In this document: positions 8,752 to 20,384 of the stretch, in pieces | How the letters are laid out: the number at the start of each line of letters is the position of its first letter | Numbering within the stretch: position 1 is the first letter of the stretch | Assembly (NCBI GenBank): GCA_000827325.1 | Contig: KN832888.1 | Span: 534,069-598,068 of the forward strand | DNA: 64,000 nt | Origin: Oidiodendron maius Zn | Taxonomy: Eukaryota; Ascomycota; Leotiomycetes; Myxotrichaceae | Reading direction: 5' to 3' | Notes under the pieces: model-generated | The model's input: the letters and a program-made list of their open reading frames with translations, nothing else | Told to the model about the DNA's origin: nothing | Database searches by the model: none | Program-made: the position numbers and the translations under genes

Positions 8752-11526
8752 TCACGTTCCCGCTAACTTAACTTCACTTAGTTTAGTCACGAGGTTCTCT
8801 AATCTTTCTGTCAGGCTGGTATGCGCATTGTGACCATCTTCGTCAGTTTCAATTAAGTCGTCGACTGTTTTATGATGTCCAATGAACTCCTCGATAGAAG
8901 CGAGCAACGGACGAATGTTCCCTCGTGGCTGTCGTGCCCGGATTCGCTCCGCAATACTGGGCAGTAGAGAGAGGTAGCCAAGGAGAACCGAAAGGTAGCC
9001 GAAGGCTACATTTTTCTGACTCTCTTCAACAGATTCAGCCTATGGATATTAGCTTCGAGCGAACATTGTGAAAGAGAGCCATACCTCGGACGTTCTCGCC
9101 CGGTTGTCAAGGAACAACTGGATCATGCCGGCAAGTGGATCGTTAGATTTACCAGCCAGCCCATGTAGACAGCTTCTGGAAAGAGAGCTCCATTCCGCAA
9201 AATTGATCATCACCCCCAATACTAATATGAGGTGGTCCATTGTGATTGAAAACTCCTCCTCTGTTAAGAAACGCGAGATCATCTTGAATTTGGTCACAAT
9301 AGCTTGACCCATGGTTGCCATGAGCGACTCTCTGGCAAAGACATCGGAAGCTTGCGGATTATTGTTCGTCACGTTCAAGGTAAGCCGTAAGATCAAGACT
9401 TGCAGCAAACCAAATCCTTCAACTGGTCGCGAGAGAGCAATCTCCAGAGTATCCGCAATAATAGGAAGGTACTCGCTAACCCAAACCGATTCATCATTTG
9501 CAGACATCGCAGTAATAGAGTGGGACTCCAGGGCTGATAGTGCTAGAGAGAAGTCAATGGCTTGCTGGCCAGATGGCAATTTCCAAGAGCTGTCATCTTT
9601 GGCAGATCGTAAAACCGAAAAAAGGCTAGCCGTCAATTCCTTTGAGATAATATTTCCGGCATCTCCTGTTTCCCTTGTCTGCCGAATCATGAGCTCAAGG
9701 CATTTCAATGCTGCCGTGCGGGGTGTGATAGATAGTGGTTGCAGGTCCTCCCAAACTGTGAGTTTAAGTATCAAGTCTTGCAATTCTGTAATTGATGACC
9801 TCGAAATCTTCGACATATTGGTCTCACGCTCTTTACTCAATGAGATAATGTCAGTTTGATTTTCAATAAGGCGGATGAGCAGCCCGGCAATTCCTTGGCA
9901 GTGAAGTTGAGCCGCAACATGGGGCATGCTAGTATCAGCTAGCAAATTGATGAGAATTGATATCATGATAAAGCCGGCAATAACATCCATTTCCTGGTTT
10001 AGGTGCACAAATAGCCGCTGTTCCACACCATTGGCGCGAAACTTGCGCTCAAAATCTTTGTCCTTCATTTTGCTTGCAAGATCAAGAAGTCCAGACCGCC
10101 GCATTGAAGAAGGCAGAGTAGTAGCAGGTATTCCAATTCGATCCAAGAGATCCTCTATCTCATCTAGGAATCGATTGTTTGCACCTGCTTGTCTTAGTTC
10201 GTGAACGCTTCGAATACCAGGCGTGCCTTCAATATCGTCCTCATCTTCAGGAATGGCCTTGAGTGGTGTAGTGGCCGAAAGAGCGGCACCTCTCCGAGAT
10301 TTTCCAGTAATTGGTGTCTGAACAGGATTCGGCGGCAGATCAAATGCCAACTCTTGCAATATATCCTTCTCTGAAAGCATGGACCGCTGTCGACTATATG
10401 TGAATTTCGGCCCTACACTTTGGGAGCCTTGACTTGCACTTGGAGCCGCCGGCGCAGAAGCTTCTGAAAGTAGATTTTGGTTCCTTGCGGGGATCATCGG
10501 ATCCTTCGGAACGGACGAGAACGGTAGTGACAAGCTGCTATCCGATTCATCGGAACTGGCAATGTCGTCACTCGATTCATCGTCGCGGATGCCCTGTTCA
10601 ACAAGAGAATCAATCAATCTTTGACGAGGTAGCTTTTCAGGGCCATTTCTGGCATTCTTAGAGATTCCTGCAAGCTCTGGTAACATGTTACTCTGCAATA
10701 CCTCTCCTGGCGGACTGGTTTCCACACCGTTCATTCCAATGTCGAATTTCAACACTGAAGAACCCACATCAGTATTACCCAGCGGCTCTGACATGCCTTT
10801 CCGTAGCTGCAAGCCCTTAGGCGAAATATATGCTGTAGGGGCATCAACATCCATATCATCCACATCACTCCGCGCACCGGATGGCGTCGTGGGAGTAATT
10901 GGCCGTAGTATCAAGGATTGTTTGGGGGGGGTCCTTGGCCGCTCCGGCTTTCTGTGATGGGTCGATAGCTTAGGCCGTGCTGCCATTGTGCTACTCTGTC
11001 CTCCTAGTGATTTATGTGGCTGTTTTGACGCATGGTTTGGTGCATTGAATACTGGCCGTGTAACTGACTTTGCCGGAGTCGATCCTTGCGACAGTTGCCG
11101 GGCAGGAGAGAGTTTAATTTTCTTCCTCCTCTCGCTATCTCCTGCTGAGACCGGAAGCACTCTCCTTGTACCTGTCACTATCGTCTTTGTGACAGGCGTC
11201 CTTTTAAATATCGGCTTAGGCATTAGAGCGGCTAGCTCGTCGTCGCTGGAAGGCACATCGAACACGTTAGCTCCGAGAGGGGGAGCGGACGAAGGAATAT
11301 TTGTGCCATCTTCCCTTGTGCTATTCTCCGACTTTTCACTTTCCGGAGGCGTGTTGCTAGGCGATCTAGATTCTGAGTGCTGGCTTTCTCTGGGTTCCGG
11401 CGCTTCTGAATCGGGCGCAGGCGATGAGAAGCCGTATTCAGAGGTGCGCTTGCGCGCTGCCTTTCCATATGTTGTCATTCGTTTTCGAGGAATTGCAGTA
11501 TCGTTGAAGGTGGCCATAGTGAACAT
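8752..11526 (-). CDS. Wapl/Rad61-type cohesin release factor
   Basis: Two exons, 11526-9085 and 9039-8752, giving 909 aa. The first ~430 residues are disordered, rich in Ser, Pro and acidic clusters (MTTYGKAARKRTSEYGF near the start). The rest is a helical-repeat Wapl domain, with segments such as PRTAALKCLELMIRQTRE, GLLQVLILRLTLNVTNN, MDHLILVLGVMINFAEWS and, in exon 2, NVAFGYLSVLLGYLSLLP. Wapl opens cohesin at the Smc3-kleisin gate and so controls sister-chromatid cohesion and loop size. The first ATG in frame is used; two further in-frame ATGs follow at 11517 and 11478, and the last (MTTYGK) is where the family-like sequence begins, so the true start may be shorter. The acidic run EQGIRDDESSDD lies before the domain. 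Confidence 0.85.
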
Positions 11527-12469
11527 TCGAAATTTGTTCCACGTTGGGAGAGGGTGAGAGTGGCAATCGCGGGTTTCAGAGATCGAAATGCAGTTAGAAT
11601 ATCACCAGCTTGTACCAACGCAGAAAACATTCCCATTCTTAGAAGAGTCTCATGCTACCGAAGGGGGAGTTCGCTGGTGGGCGAATCGCTCTCGCTTTGT
11701 CGATGCTTGCGGACAAGGCTGACGATTCAGATGGTTGCGCTCTCGATGTAAATAAACAAGCGGCAAAGGGTGCCCGCTTCCGACGCCGCCGACGTTGAGA
11801 CGAATTGAGTCGATCCGATCTATCTCAAATACCAGGTTGATTGCTCGGGGCAGCAGCAGCTTTGGCGTGCCGGAGTCCCAAGGTTCTTAGAACTGGCCCC
11901 GCAGATGGAGAATGAGATAGTGTGGATTTGGGCACCCGGCGGAGGAAGCATTCTGTTAGCGAGGAAAGGTTGGCAGTTCTACGATAACGATCGCGTTTTG
12001 TAACGAGCAAACCAGGATTGGAATGCACAAATGCGGCAAAACGCGACTTGGAATTTCTGGATTATACATGCTATAGGATGAATGCAAATATGACCACGGA
12101 AATGAACCCCAGACTTGGAATTAAGTCTTGTGCATTACAGGAAGTCTTCTTGGTTAACCATTGGCTTTCCAAAGGATTTTCAGCCACAGTGCACGATAAG
12201 AGGTCGATGGGATCAGTGAGATATGTGCCAGTCTTAATACTATATTGGTGTCACAAGAGTGGAAACAGCCATGGCTAACGAATTATATATATTTTCTTAA
12301 CATATATCTACATAAAGCTTTGTAGCAAAGAATGAAAAGGCTCTTTCTTTGTATGTCTCGTTCCGCCTCCCTTCTTATCACTAGCGACCACTGCTGTTGG
12401 CGGGGACGTCTCTCCCACTCTCATCTCTCCACCTCCGCGCTCACAGTCTCATAGAACGTCAATATCACC
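11527..12469. other. Divergent promoter region wapl / urc1
   Basis: About 940 bases between two genes reading away from each other. Small frames at 11554-11751, 11825-12028 and 12018-12278 have no family features and are judged non-coding. An AT-rich stretch with TATATATA lies at about 12283-12305, some 165-185 bases before the urc1 ATG. No specific operator is identified. Confidence 0.55.
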
Positions 12470-15237
12470 ATGTCTCCCTCTCCGGCGGATCAGGCCGCTG
12501 TGATGAAAGAGGTTCTCGCGGCCCTGAAAACTCTAGAGGCGAACCAGGCCCAGCTGTCAAGTTCCGTAGATGCAATTTCCGGCCGTGTTAATGTGCTGGC
12601 TGGCATGAAAGAGGTCCACGATGTGGCCAAAACTAACACCCTCCTGACGAGTCCAGTGAAGGATGAGCCAATTTCAGGCATTGATGTGTCTCATATCCAA
12701 GAGGATGCAAAAATTCCCCAATCACCCTCTCTTCCAGCTGCCCAAGTTGTGGACGAAACGTCGCCTGCAGGTACCTCCCATGCTCGGAGACCTAGTACTG
12801 GAACCTCAAGAATTATCCTCACGTACGGCCGCTTCAGAGTTTCAATTATCGTGAGGTACATCATGTTGATGTTGGCATAGGACATACCCTGGACAATCTG
12901 GAATTAATCCCCTGCCAATGGACTGGGGTAACCAAGATCCCCAAAAGAGAGGTCCTGTGGTAACTTCTAGGGCTGCTTCTACGATCCGTCGACGCAATGG
13001 TAAGTATCCTCTTCGCGAACTCGTTTGCAGGCTCTGCTGATCAAATTTCTAGCCATTGGGGGTGAGTTGCCGTTCACCTTGGAAGGAATGCTGACATTGA
13101 ATCTTTTGTAGCGCACGGTGGCTCGTACTCGGTCTATTATGCACTGGCAGTTGCAAGCAACGAGATCAAGATAGACCATAGGTTTGACTCTCATCCTACC
13201 TATCCAGGATCAAGGGAGCTAGGTGTATATTCTGAAGGAAGCTGACTCCTTGGCCGCCTAGACCTGATTTCACCAACACAGAACCAGCAGCAAATATTGG
13301 CCCATTCCCCCAATGGGCTGACAAAAAGAAAATTGTCTCCATGGATCCTTTGGGTCACCTTGCACCATGGCTTTTCAAAGACACAATAGAGAATGAAAAC
13401 AGTGAGTGTATCCGCGTATGGTTAAGGAGAATATATATTGACTAGCCTCAGTTGATATTAGGCCAACAATCGGTATGAGGATTCGCAGCCCTTTTCCATT
13501 ATTTATAACTAATATTTATGTAAAGCTATTACCAAAGCTCATATGAAGGTGCCCGCTACCCGTTGCGATATATAACTATGATACTAACCACCATACAAGC
13601 TGCCTGAATTAGAGCAGAGCGTCAAGGAGGGTCGACTGTAAGGATATTTTTCATCCAAAGAACCCAGCTGACAGCAATCCTAGAGTGCCGGACGGAAAAA
13701 TCTGTTTAAATGAGACAGGCGAACTAGCCGTGACAAAATTCGCTGTTGAACCAGTATGGTCCTGCTTCTGTTTCAGATATCAAAGCTGATGCTGCCATAG
13801 GTGTGGTACCTCCCGGGAGTCGCGGAAAGATTTGGGATTGGTTTGTACCCAAGCCCTCTTGTGGAAACAAGCTAAATATTGCATAGATGAGGGATCACTC
13901 AGAAGGTCGCTTTTCGAGCACACGGGAGGATCTTATCCAGAGTTGGTCACGCGAGGCGATATCAAGCTCTTCTTACCTCCGATAGGTAGGGGCACTTGTA
14001 CATCTTCCAATCACAATAAGTGACCTGACAAATATGAAGGAGGGCTCACTGTCTACTGCTTCGGGGATCCTGCCAAAATGGCCGATGAGAAAGTTCGCTT
14101 GGCTCTAAGAGTTCATGACGAGGTAAATCCCATGACCATTCTCTCAGTACCAGAAAATCTTGAAGAGTTCGTCATCTAATCCAGAGAACAGTGTAATGGG
14201 AGTGACGTATTTGGTTCCGACATCTGCACATGCCGCCCGTATCTCATTTACGGGATAGAAGAGGCAGTCAAAGAAGCACAGAAAGGGGGGAGTGGAGTTG
14301 TCATTTACTTCCGTAAAGAGGGCCGAGCCTTAGGTGAAGTTACAAAGGTAAGGAAGTCTGCGAAGGCCTTGATGGGTCTACAACCACTTAGATACTATCA
14401 ACTCTTCAGCCCCCATCCCGGTACTCTTACACAAGCATATCTCACTCCAAGCCCTCATCATCCCCACCCTCCATATCCCACTCGCAGGCACCACCCCCAC
14501 GTCGGATTCCGAACCATCCCGCAGATCCGATGTTTGATTCTGTGTTCCATATGACAAGTCTCTAATTCTTTGGTGTAGTATCTAGTCTACAATGCCCGAA
14601 AGCGTGGGTTGGACCGAGCTTCTGAGTACTTTAAGAGAACCGAGAATATTGCGGGTGTGAAGGACATGCGTTTCCAGGCGTTGATGCCCGATATTCTCCA
14701 TTGGCTCGGCATCAAGAAGATTGATAGGATGCTCAGCATGAGCAAGTGAGTATCTCCTACAACAAATGACTATCCACACTAATACATGCAACAGCATGAA
14801 GCACGATGCTATCGTCAGCCAAGGGTAGGACACCTGTCTCATTGTCCAGGTGTCAAGTTAACAGCAGATAGAATTCCGATCCATGAAAGAGTTGAACTTC
14901 CAGAGTCTTGGATTCCTGCAGATTCAAGGGTTGAAATAGATGCCAAAATCACAGCTGGTAAGTTATCTCGCCACCCCACCAGTCTAGGTGCCTGTGATAG
15001 GGCTGAACGTGCTCCAAGGGTATTTCACCACTGGACATCGAATGACGGAAGAAGAATTGGCTGCAGTCCAAGGAAGGACGTGGGAAGAGTGAGTTGTCCA
15101 AATCGAGCGCTTATTGAGAATGATGACCACTGACCAGGACACAGTATCGATCACTGATCACGCGCCTTTGGGCGACACGGCCTAAATTGTTGACTTGTAC
15201 CTGCATCCGTGCCCGAACCCGTCTTAGCTTTACCTAG
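12470..15237 (+). CDS. urc1: URC1-type GTP cyclohydrolase II family protein (uracil catabolism)
   Basis: Eighteen exons can be traced with every phase agreeing: 12470-12822, 12881-12999, 13053-13061, 13112-13181, 13262-13401, 13452-13472, 13526-13548, 13600-13637, 13684-13753, 13801-13840, 13887-13985, 14040-14122, 14192-14347, 14579-14745, 14795-14824, 14872-14957, 15019-15088 and 15138-15237. The product is 557 aa. The core shows the zinc site C-x10-C-x-C in DECNGSDVFGSDICTCRPYL and the GTP-binding FRKEGRALGEVTKYLVYNARKRG, as in GTP cyclohydrolase II. The flanking TYPGQSGINPLPMDWG, GSYSVYYALAVAS and DPLGHLAPWLFKD belong to the longer Urc1 branch needed for uracil breakdown in Lachancea kluyveri, not to the riboflavin enzyme Rib1. 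The first ~115 residues are a non-conserved, partly coiled-coil extension. Exon 3 is only 9 nt. The extreme C-terminus is the weakest part of the model. Confidence 0.85.
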
Positions 15238-15833
15238 ATCAAGACATTTTAATTCTGGAGTTTCGATAATAAAGATTTTTTTTTTATTTGTCATAACATG
15301 CTCTCCAAAAACTTCCCCATTATAAGAATGGAGCAATGGTTGAACGTAGCCGAATGGGGTGCAGTAAGATCAAGGACCTCGTATCCCTAGTATGGCTTCT
15401 ATTTGTAGTGTGACATCGCAATTTTTTGAGGCGGACAGAAACTCCGGGTCGAGACTCGGGGAAGTGAGGGGAATTGGGGTGAGCCGCTGCACCCGCCTTG
15501 CAGCTGGAGGGGCGGGCTGCACGCCCATGCCCACTTACAGGCCACCACATCAACTGCACGCGAACGCGCCAAACTCACTCACAGGCCGACATGTGGCGAG
15601 ACCTTCTGAAGAAGGGTTGATGGAGGACAAACACAGCTTACTAAGGTAGATTCGCTCTGCCGACAGGAAACTCTTTAAAGGTGTTACGAATGCCAAGTTT
15701 CCGTCCCAGCCAGATTCCAAGCTCACTCAATGAATTCGTTCTCCCTTCAGCAAAACACGGTAGCTTCTGGGATTGTGACTTGATTGGCACAGCTATTTGC
15801 ACATCGAATTCTTGTTGCTAGTACCTTCTTGTC
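15238..15833. other. Intergenic region urc1 / small gene
   Basis: About 600 bases with a T-rich run near 15278 and a GC-rich patch near 15480-15530. Open frames at 15320-15649 are antisense pairs without family features. I see no gene here. Confidence 0.5.
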
Positions 15834-16296
15834 ATGGCTTCTGAGATCCAGCCTAGAGGCACCTCTGTGAGGACACCCGCCAAGAGACCGAAGCTCATGA
15901 GAGCAAGCGCAACCTGCCCACAGCTAGCCACATCCAACGCATCTAGAAATGATCTTGCCAATCGGCAATGCTGGGGAGCAACAACGATTCTCACCAGAGT
16001 TGCAACCTATTCCGGTGCCAGACGGGACCATGCTCTGAGCACATCGCCGAACAGTACCCTTTCTAGTCCAGAGTTGCGGAGCCCTGAAAGCGCAAGCTTA
16101 GACGCGAGAAAGGAGCCTTTTGAGGTCGTGATCCAGCGATGTTAGTCAATATGGAGGAAGATGTCGTCCTAGAATCGCTAATGCTAATGGCTGGGTAGGC
16201 GGGAACTACTACAGCTTTCCGAGCTTTGAAGGCTTTCAAGACTACCTCGAGGACGAGGAGAGGTCAGACCATGGCCACGACGATTGCGTATCATGA
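15834..16296 (+). CDS. Small conserved-looking protein of unknown function
   Basis: Two exons, 15834-16140 and 16199-16296, giving 134 aa. The 58-nt intron has a GTTAGT donor, a GCTAATG branch-like site and a TAG acceptor, and splicing moves the frame into an ordered-looking end: GNYYSFPSFEGFQDYLED followed by an acidic/His tail. The N-terminal two thirds are basic and Ser/Thr/Arg-rich (RTPAKRPKLMRASATC), with a possible nuclear signal at AKRPK. I recognise no domain. The aromatic SFPSFEGFQD block with its acidic tail resembles the ends of other small hypothetical proteins of aspergilli, but that is an impression, not a match. It could be regulatory or a degenerating gene; the in-phase splice favours a real gene. 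Confidence 0.55.
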
Positions 16297-17013
16297 AATG
16301 AAGAGACTGGACTTGTTTCGCACGAACTAAGCATCAACGCGTCTTCGGTGTGTATCGTTGATTGCGACGAATCTTACAACATGAATAGTACATATATGTA
16401 TGAAAACATCTAGTCTGCCACTGGCGTTCGGATATTTTGAAAGGGATTTTCAGCGACGGATTATGGATGGACGCATGGCGTATAGCGTTGGAGATACCAT
16501 GATGCAATAACGACAAACTTGCTCCTAAAGGACAAGACGACAAAATGATGGTATGCAATCAAATGCATAGATATATTCTTTGTACATAGGAGATGAAAGC
16601 AATTCGACTCATCCTGTCTGATCAACAAATAAACGCAGCGGTAGTGACACGCGACAAAACTCGCCCCGAGCTGTAATATTGCGTGAGATCACTGTACTAG
16701 CCAGGATGAGGATTAATGACGCCTGGCTAACAATCTGAGCTCCCCAAAATCACCTTCTTAGTTTCTGGTCGGGGCATTACTTTCGCAGTCAGTCAACATT
16801 ATGATTTTTTTCGGGCCTGTCAGGCAGAGAACGGCAAATAGTCTGCCCACCCAAAACGGAATTCTCGCTTAGCTCCAGGCTAGCACACCCTAGCCGCACA
16901 CATTTCGGAACCATTTTCACGATTCGATTAAATCTTTCTCTTCCCCTCTCCTCCGTATCTCGACAACAACGTTCTACCTCTACAGCCCGGCGACTAGGTA
17001 ACTTCTCGCAATC
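16297..17013. other. Intergenic region with the eS1 gene promoter
   Basis: About 720 bases. The last 140 bases form the ribosomal-protein promoter and pyrimidine-rich leader described separately. The remainder shows no gene; a 74-residue minus-strand frame at 16334-16558 has no family features. Confidence 0.55.
16878..16955 (+). promoter_or_regulatory. Promoter elements and pyrimidine-rich initiation region of the eS1 gene
   Basis: GGCTAG and CTAGCC form an inverted repeat around CACACC (16878-16895), giving an ACCCTAGCC core that resembles the telomere-repeat-like sites (Tbf1 type) often used in fungal ribosomal-protein promoters. A pyrimidine tract TTTCTCTTCCCCTCTCCTCC follows at 16936-16955, typical of ribosomal-protein transcript starts. 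Both lie 60-135 bases before the ATG. The factor assignment is an inference. Confidence 0.4.
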
Positions 17014-18061
17014 ATGGCTGTCGGAAAGTGAGTTCTTCTTCGCCCTCTTCCTGATACCGGCCTAGATCGAAAATTGGGATGAAATTGGCTGGAATTAGAG
17101 CGAGTCGCAATTCTCGATTGGACGTGGCCTGACCGGACAATAGGAACAAGCGTCTTTCAAAAGGCAAGAAGGGCCTCAAGAAGAAGACCCAAGATCCATT
17201 CACCCGCAAGGACTGGTACTCAGTCAAGGTGTGTAGCGCGAGGCACCGGAAACCCGTCTGGCCGTGACTGACCAATTCCCAGGCTCCCTCTTCCTTCAAC
17301 GTCCGAGAGTACGACCCCACCTTTATCACCATGGCGTGAGCAGTGATCTAACTTGTCTCGCAGTGTCGGGAAGACTCTTGTCAACAGAACCACCGGTCTT
17401 AAGAACGCAAATGATGCACTGAAGGGTAGAATTTTCGAGGTTTCTCTGGCGGACTTGCAGAAGGATGAAGACCACGCATTCCGAAAGATCAAGCTCCGTG
17501 TCGATGAGGTCCAGGGAAAGAACTGTCTGACTAACTTCCACGGTCTTGATTTCACTTCTGACAAGCTCCGATCCCTCGTCCGAAAGTGGCAGTCCCTGAT
17601 CGAGGCCAACGTCACTGTCAAGACTACTGACGACTACCTCCTCCGCCTCTTCGCTATTGCCTTCACCAAGCGCCGACCTAACCAGATCAAGAAGACCACC
17701 TATGCTGCCTCTTCTCAAATCAGGGCTATCCGAAAGAAGATGACTGAGATCATTCAACGCGAAGCCACCAGCTGCACGCTCACACAACTAACAGCCAAGC
17801 TCATTCCTGAGGTCATCGGTCGTGAGATCGAGAAGGCTACCCAGGGCATCTACCCCTTACAAAATGTACGCTCTTTTCTGTGGCGCCGATGACCCAACCT
17901 GTGCTAACATACCCCAGGTCCACATCCGCAAAGTCAAGCTCCTGAAGGCACCCAAGTTCGACCTCGGCGCCCTTCTTAACCTCCACGGCGAGTCAAACAC
18001 AGATGAGCAGGGACAGAAAGTTGAGCGGGAATTCAAGGAGAAGGTGTTGGATGAGGTGTAA
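17014..18061 (+). CDS. rps1: 40S ribosomal protein eS1 (Rps1/S3Ae)
   Basis: Five exons: 17014-17027, 17144-17228, 17283-17308, 17364-17865 and 17918-18061, giving 256 aa, the normal length. The sequence [58 protein letters not shown] and [16 protein letters not shown] is unmistakable. eS1 sits on the 40S platform near the mRNA exit. The first exon is 14 nt, with the ATG followed at once by a 116-nt intron, a common arrangement in fungal ribosomal-protein genes. The gene has the pyrimidine-rich leader noted separately. Codon choice in exon 4 is C-ending and biased, as expected for high expression. Confidence 0.97.
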
Positions 18062-18356
18062 AGGAAAGGTCATGTTGGGCTGGGATTTTCTACTGGTCAT
18101 TTGCATGTAGTCAGGTCTTGCTGTGGGCATATGGCGCGACTTTTATGCCATGTGGCATAAGGCTAGCAAATAAATTCAAAAATTCAAAAAATGGAGCCTT
18201 GTTGTCCATAAAGTTGCACGTGTGAAACAGGCTTATAGTTGCTAATATATATTGCATCCCGTTTTCATCCAGAGACCCCATCGTTTAGCGAGGCCGATGC
18301 CAGGCTTAAGCTACCCTATGCAAAAACATCTTGCCACCTAGAAGCACATATTGTCC

Positions 18357-19112
18357 ATGGCATCAGACGAATCTCTCACAGCGCTCAAGATCTTAATGAT
18401 CGGCCCCTCCGGGGCTGGGAAGTCTGCACGTACGAGGCATCGACCTGACGCATTCCCCACCTGTACTAACTAGCACCCCTCCAGTGTTGATCCGATACTG
18501 CGATGACCAGTTCGATTCCGAGTCGTCCACGGCAACAATAGGCGTAGATTTCAAAGTACGATCACCCTCTTGTCCTCTATACTCCTTACCATGCAGCGTC
18601 AGTAAAATATAAGTATCCAGCTAATCCTTCCGTCTCCGCAGCGCAAGAAACTCTCTGTCCACGGCAAAGCTTACCAGCTGTTCCTCCTCGACACGGCTGG
18701 CCAGGAACGCTTCCGCACACTATCAAACAGCTACTACCGCGGTGCGCATGGCGTGATCCTTGTCTATGATATCTCCAACAGGCAGAGCTTCCAGGCCATG
18801 GAGCGATGGTTCGAAGAGGCAGAGTCAAATGCCATTCCCGGTGCAATCATGTACCTCGTCGGCAGCAAGCTGGACAAGGCGGCATCCTCGCGGGTAGTCG
18901 AGTATACTGAAGGAGAGCAGTTGGCTGCGCGACATGGAGCTGGGTTCTGTGAGGTCAGCTCGAAGACCAGAGAGAATGTCCGGAAGCCATTTGTCGAGAT
19001 TGTGGATAAGATTGTGAAGAGTCCGGAGCTATTAGCGGCGACCTCGAGACAGACTGGTGCTGTCACTGTTACGGGATCGGAAGGGGCTGGATGGTCAAGT
19101 TGTGCTTGTTAA
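18357..19112 (+). CDS. Rab GTPase, Rab18-like
   Basis: Three exons: 18357-18429, 18485-18555 and 18642-19112, giving 204 aa. The Rab motifs are G1 GPSGAGKSALL, switch I ATIGVDFKRKKLSV, G3 LLDTAGQERFRTLSNSYYRGAHG, G4-equivalent GSKLDKA and G5 EVSSKT. The C-terminus CAC is a two-cysteine prenylation signal for Rab geranylgeranyl transferase. The VDFK..KLSV switch and YRGAHGVILVYD pattern fit Rab18, which works at the ER and lipid droplets; Rab1/8-like alternatives are less likely. The G4 motif reads GSKLD where NKxD is usual, so the base-contacting Asn is replaced by Ser. In-frame ATG 18357 is chosen because it gives the standard short Rab N-terminus MASDESLTALKILMIG. Confidence 0.88.
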
Positions 19113-19275
19113 GGAATACGTATATCCAGCGCTACATCTGATTGGCATGGGAGTTTGGGATGAGGGTATGGGCATATACATAGTTATGGGCATGGTTCTG
19201 ATACCCATATACACTAGACAGTGCATTTCTAATCTTTGGGTTTGAGGAAATCTACAACAGCTGTAGGGGATGCGG

Positions 19276-20369
19276 TTAACAATTATTCCTCTGACTGAGA
19301 TGGCCATGCATACCTCTCCTAAAAAGCTCCGGCTTTTCGGATATTACCCAGTGTCCTGCTTCTATATCGACGAGCTCGAATCTGGGGAAGAATCTCCCTA
19401 TTATTGGAAGAGCCTCGTCGGAAACATAATGGCTCTGCGTGCCGCGCACAAATAGTGCCGGCTTCACGAAGCGCACTTCATCTGGGTCTTTGAAAGGGAA
19501 ATCCCCAAGATTATCTAGTGCAGCGCCCAATATCTTGAGCGGCACTTTGAATTTTGTTATTTTCTCATCCTTCGGCCGGTATAGATTTCCTAATAGAAAC
19601 TGCCGTATTGTTAAGGACTAGAGCCAGTTAGCAGTTGAAGGCTCCACATTGAAAGCCGGCTCCTTACCTCTTCATAATTCTTAAGTATCTCATCAGCTTC
19701 AACCAGTCTAGTGACCCCAACCTCCTCAATCTTTTTCATCCCTTGCACATACTTGCCAAAACTACTCAGAAGTGCTGCGTCGATAGGGGCGTTGTCAACA
19801 GAAACAATATCACTTATGATGTCTGGAGAACGGAGGGCCAAAGTCATTGCAGTTTTCGCGCCCCTTGACAAGCATTAGTCTATTATATCAGGATTCTGAC
19901 CTAAAATCTTACATCGAATGACCAATTAGTGTAGTACCGGTGAGTCTATGTTCCTCAATAAATCCTTCAACGTCGTCTGCCATTGCTAAGTAATCATGCG
20001 TTGGATTGTGTGGTGAGTCTCCATGATTTCGGAGATCCTTTTCAGAGGTGAATAAAATGGTCTAATAAACTCAGCCAGCAGGTCACTTACTACTGCATAT
20101 ACCGTTCTTCCCAGATCTCTCGCTAGGACTCTGATGAGCAATCAGTAGAAATTCCGGACTCTAATCACTAGGATTTCTCACTTACTCATGCTCCTATTAT
20201 TCTTCTTTGAGCCAAAAAGGCCGTGCATGAAGATTATTGGAGCATGGGGCTTGTCTGTCTCCTTTGGAGGCTTGTGAAGCTCAAATGCAAGAGGCACTCT
20301 GGCCGTCGTTGAATACGCCCTGCCAGATAAAGGTAGCAATTGGCGTACAAACGTCAATCGAGCGTACAT
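19276..20369 (-). CDS. Mitochondrial alpha/beta hydrolase (Imo32/ABHD11 type)
   Basis: Five exons: 20369-20182, 20130-20091, 20037-19913, 19863-19668 and 19617-19276, giving 291 aa. A short basic presequence (MYARLTFVRQLLPLSGRAYSTTAR) suggests import into mitochondria. The fold shows the oxyanion HGLFGSKKN, the nucleophile elbow GHSMGAKTAM and the catalytic histidine in IEAGHWVISEKPE. Yeast Imo32 and human ABHD11 are the nearest known types; ABHD11 protects lipoylated 2-oxoglutarate dehydrogenase, but the substrate here is unknown. Two in-frame ATGs compete. The upstream one at 20384 has a poor context, while the one at 20369 follows GCCACC and is preferred; using 20384 adds five residues. 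Confidence 0.85.
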
Positions 20370-20384
20370 GGTGGCAGTATTCAT

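Noticed and set aside
10988-11557. 189-codon plus-strand open frame
   Set aside because: Antisense of the disordered N-terminal part of the Wapl gene; composition mirrors the Ser-rich coding strand.
14348-14578. 61-codon frame inside a 231-nt urc1 intron
   Set aside because: Pro/His-rich with no start context or family features; flanking splice sites join conserved coding residues.
17028-17143. Possible box C/D snoRNA in the first intron of the eS1 gene
   Set aside because: Ribosomal-protein introns often host snoRNAs, and a CTGA lies near the 3' end, but no convincing RUGAUGA box or terminal stem is present.
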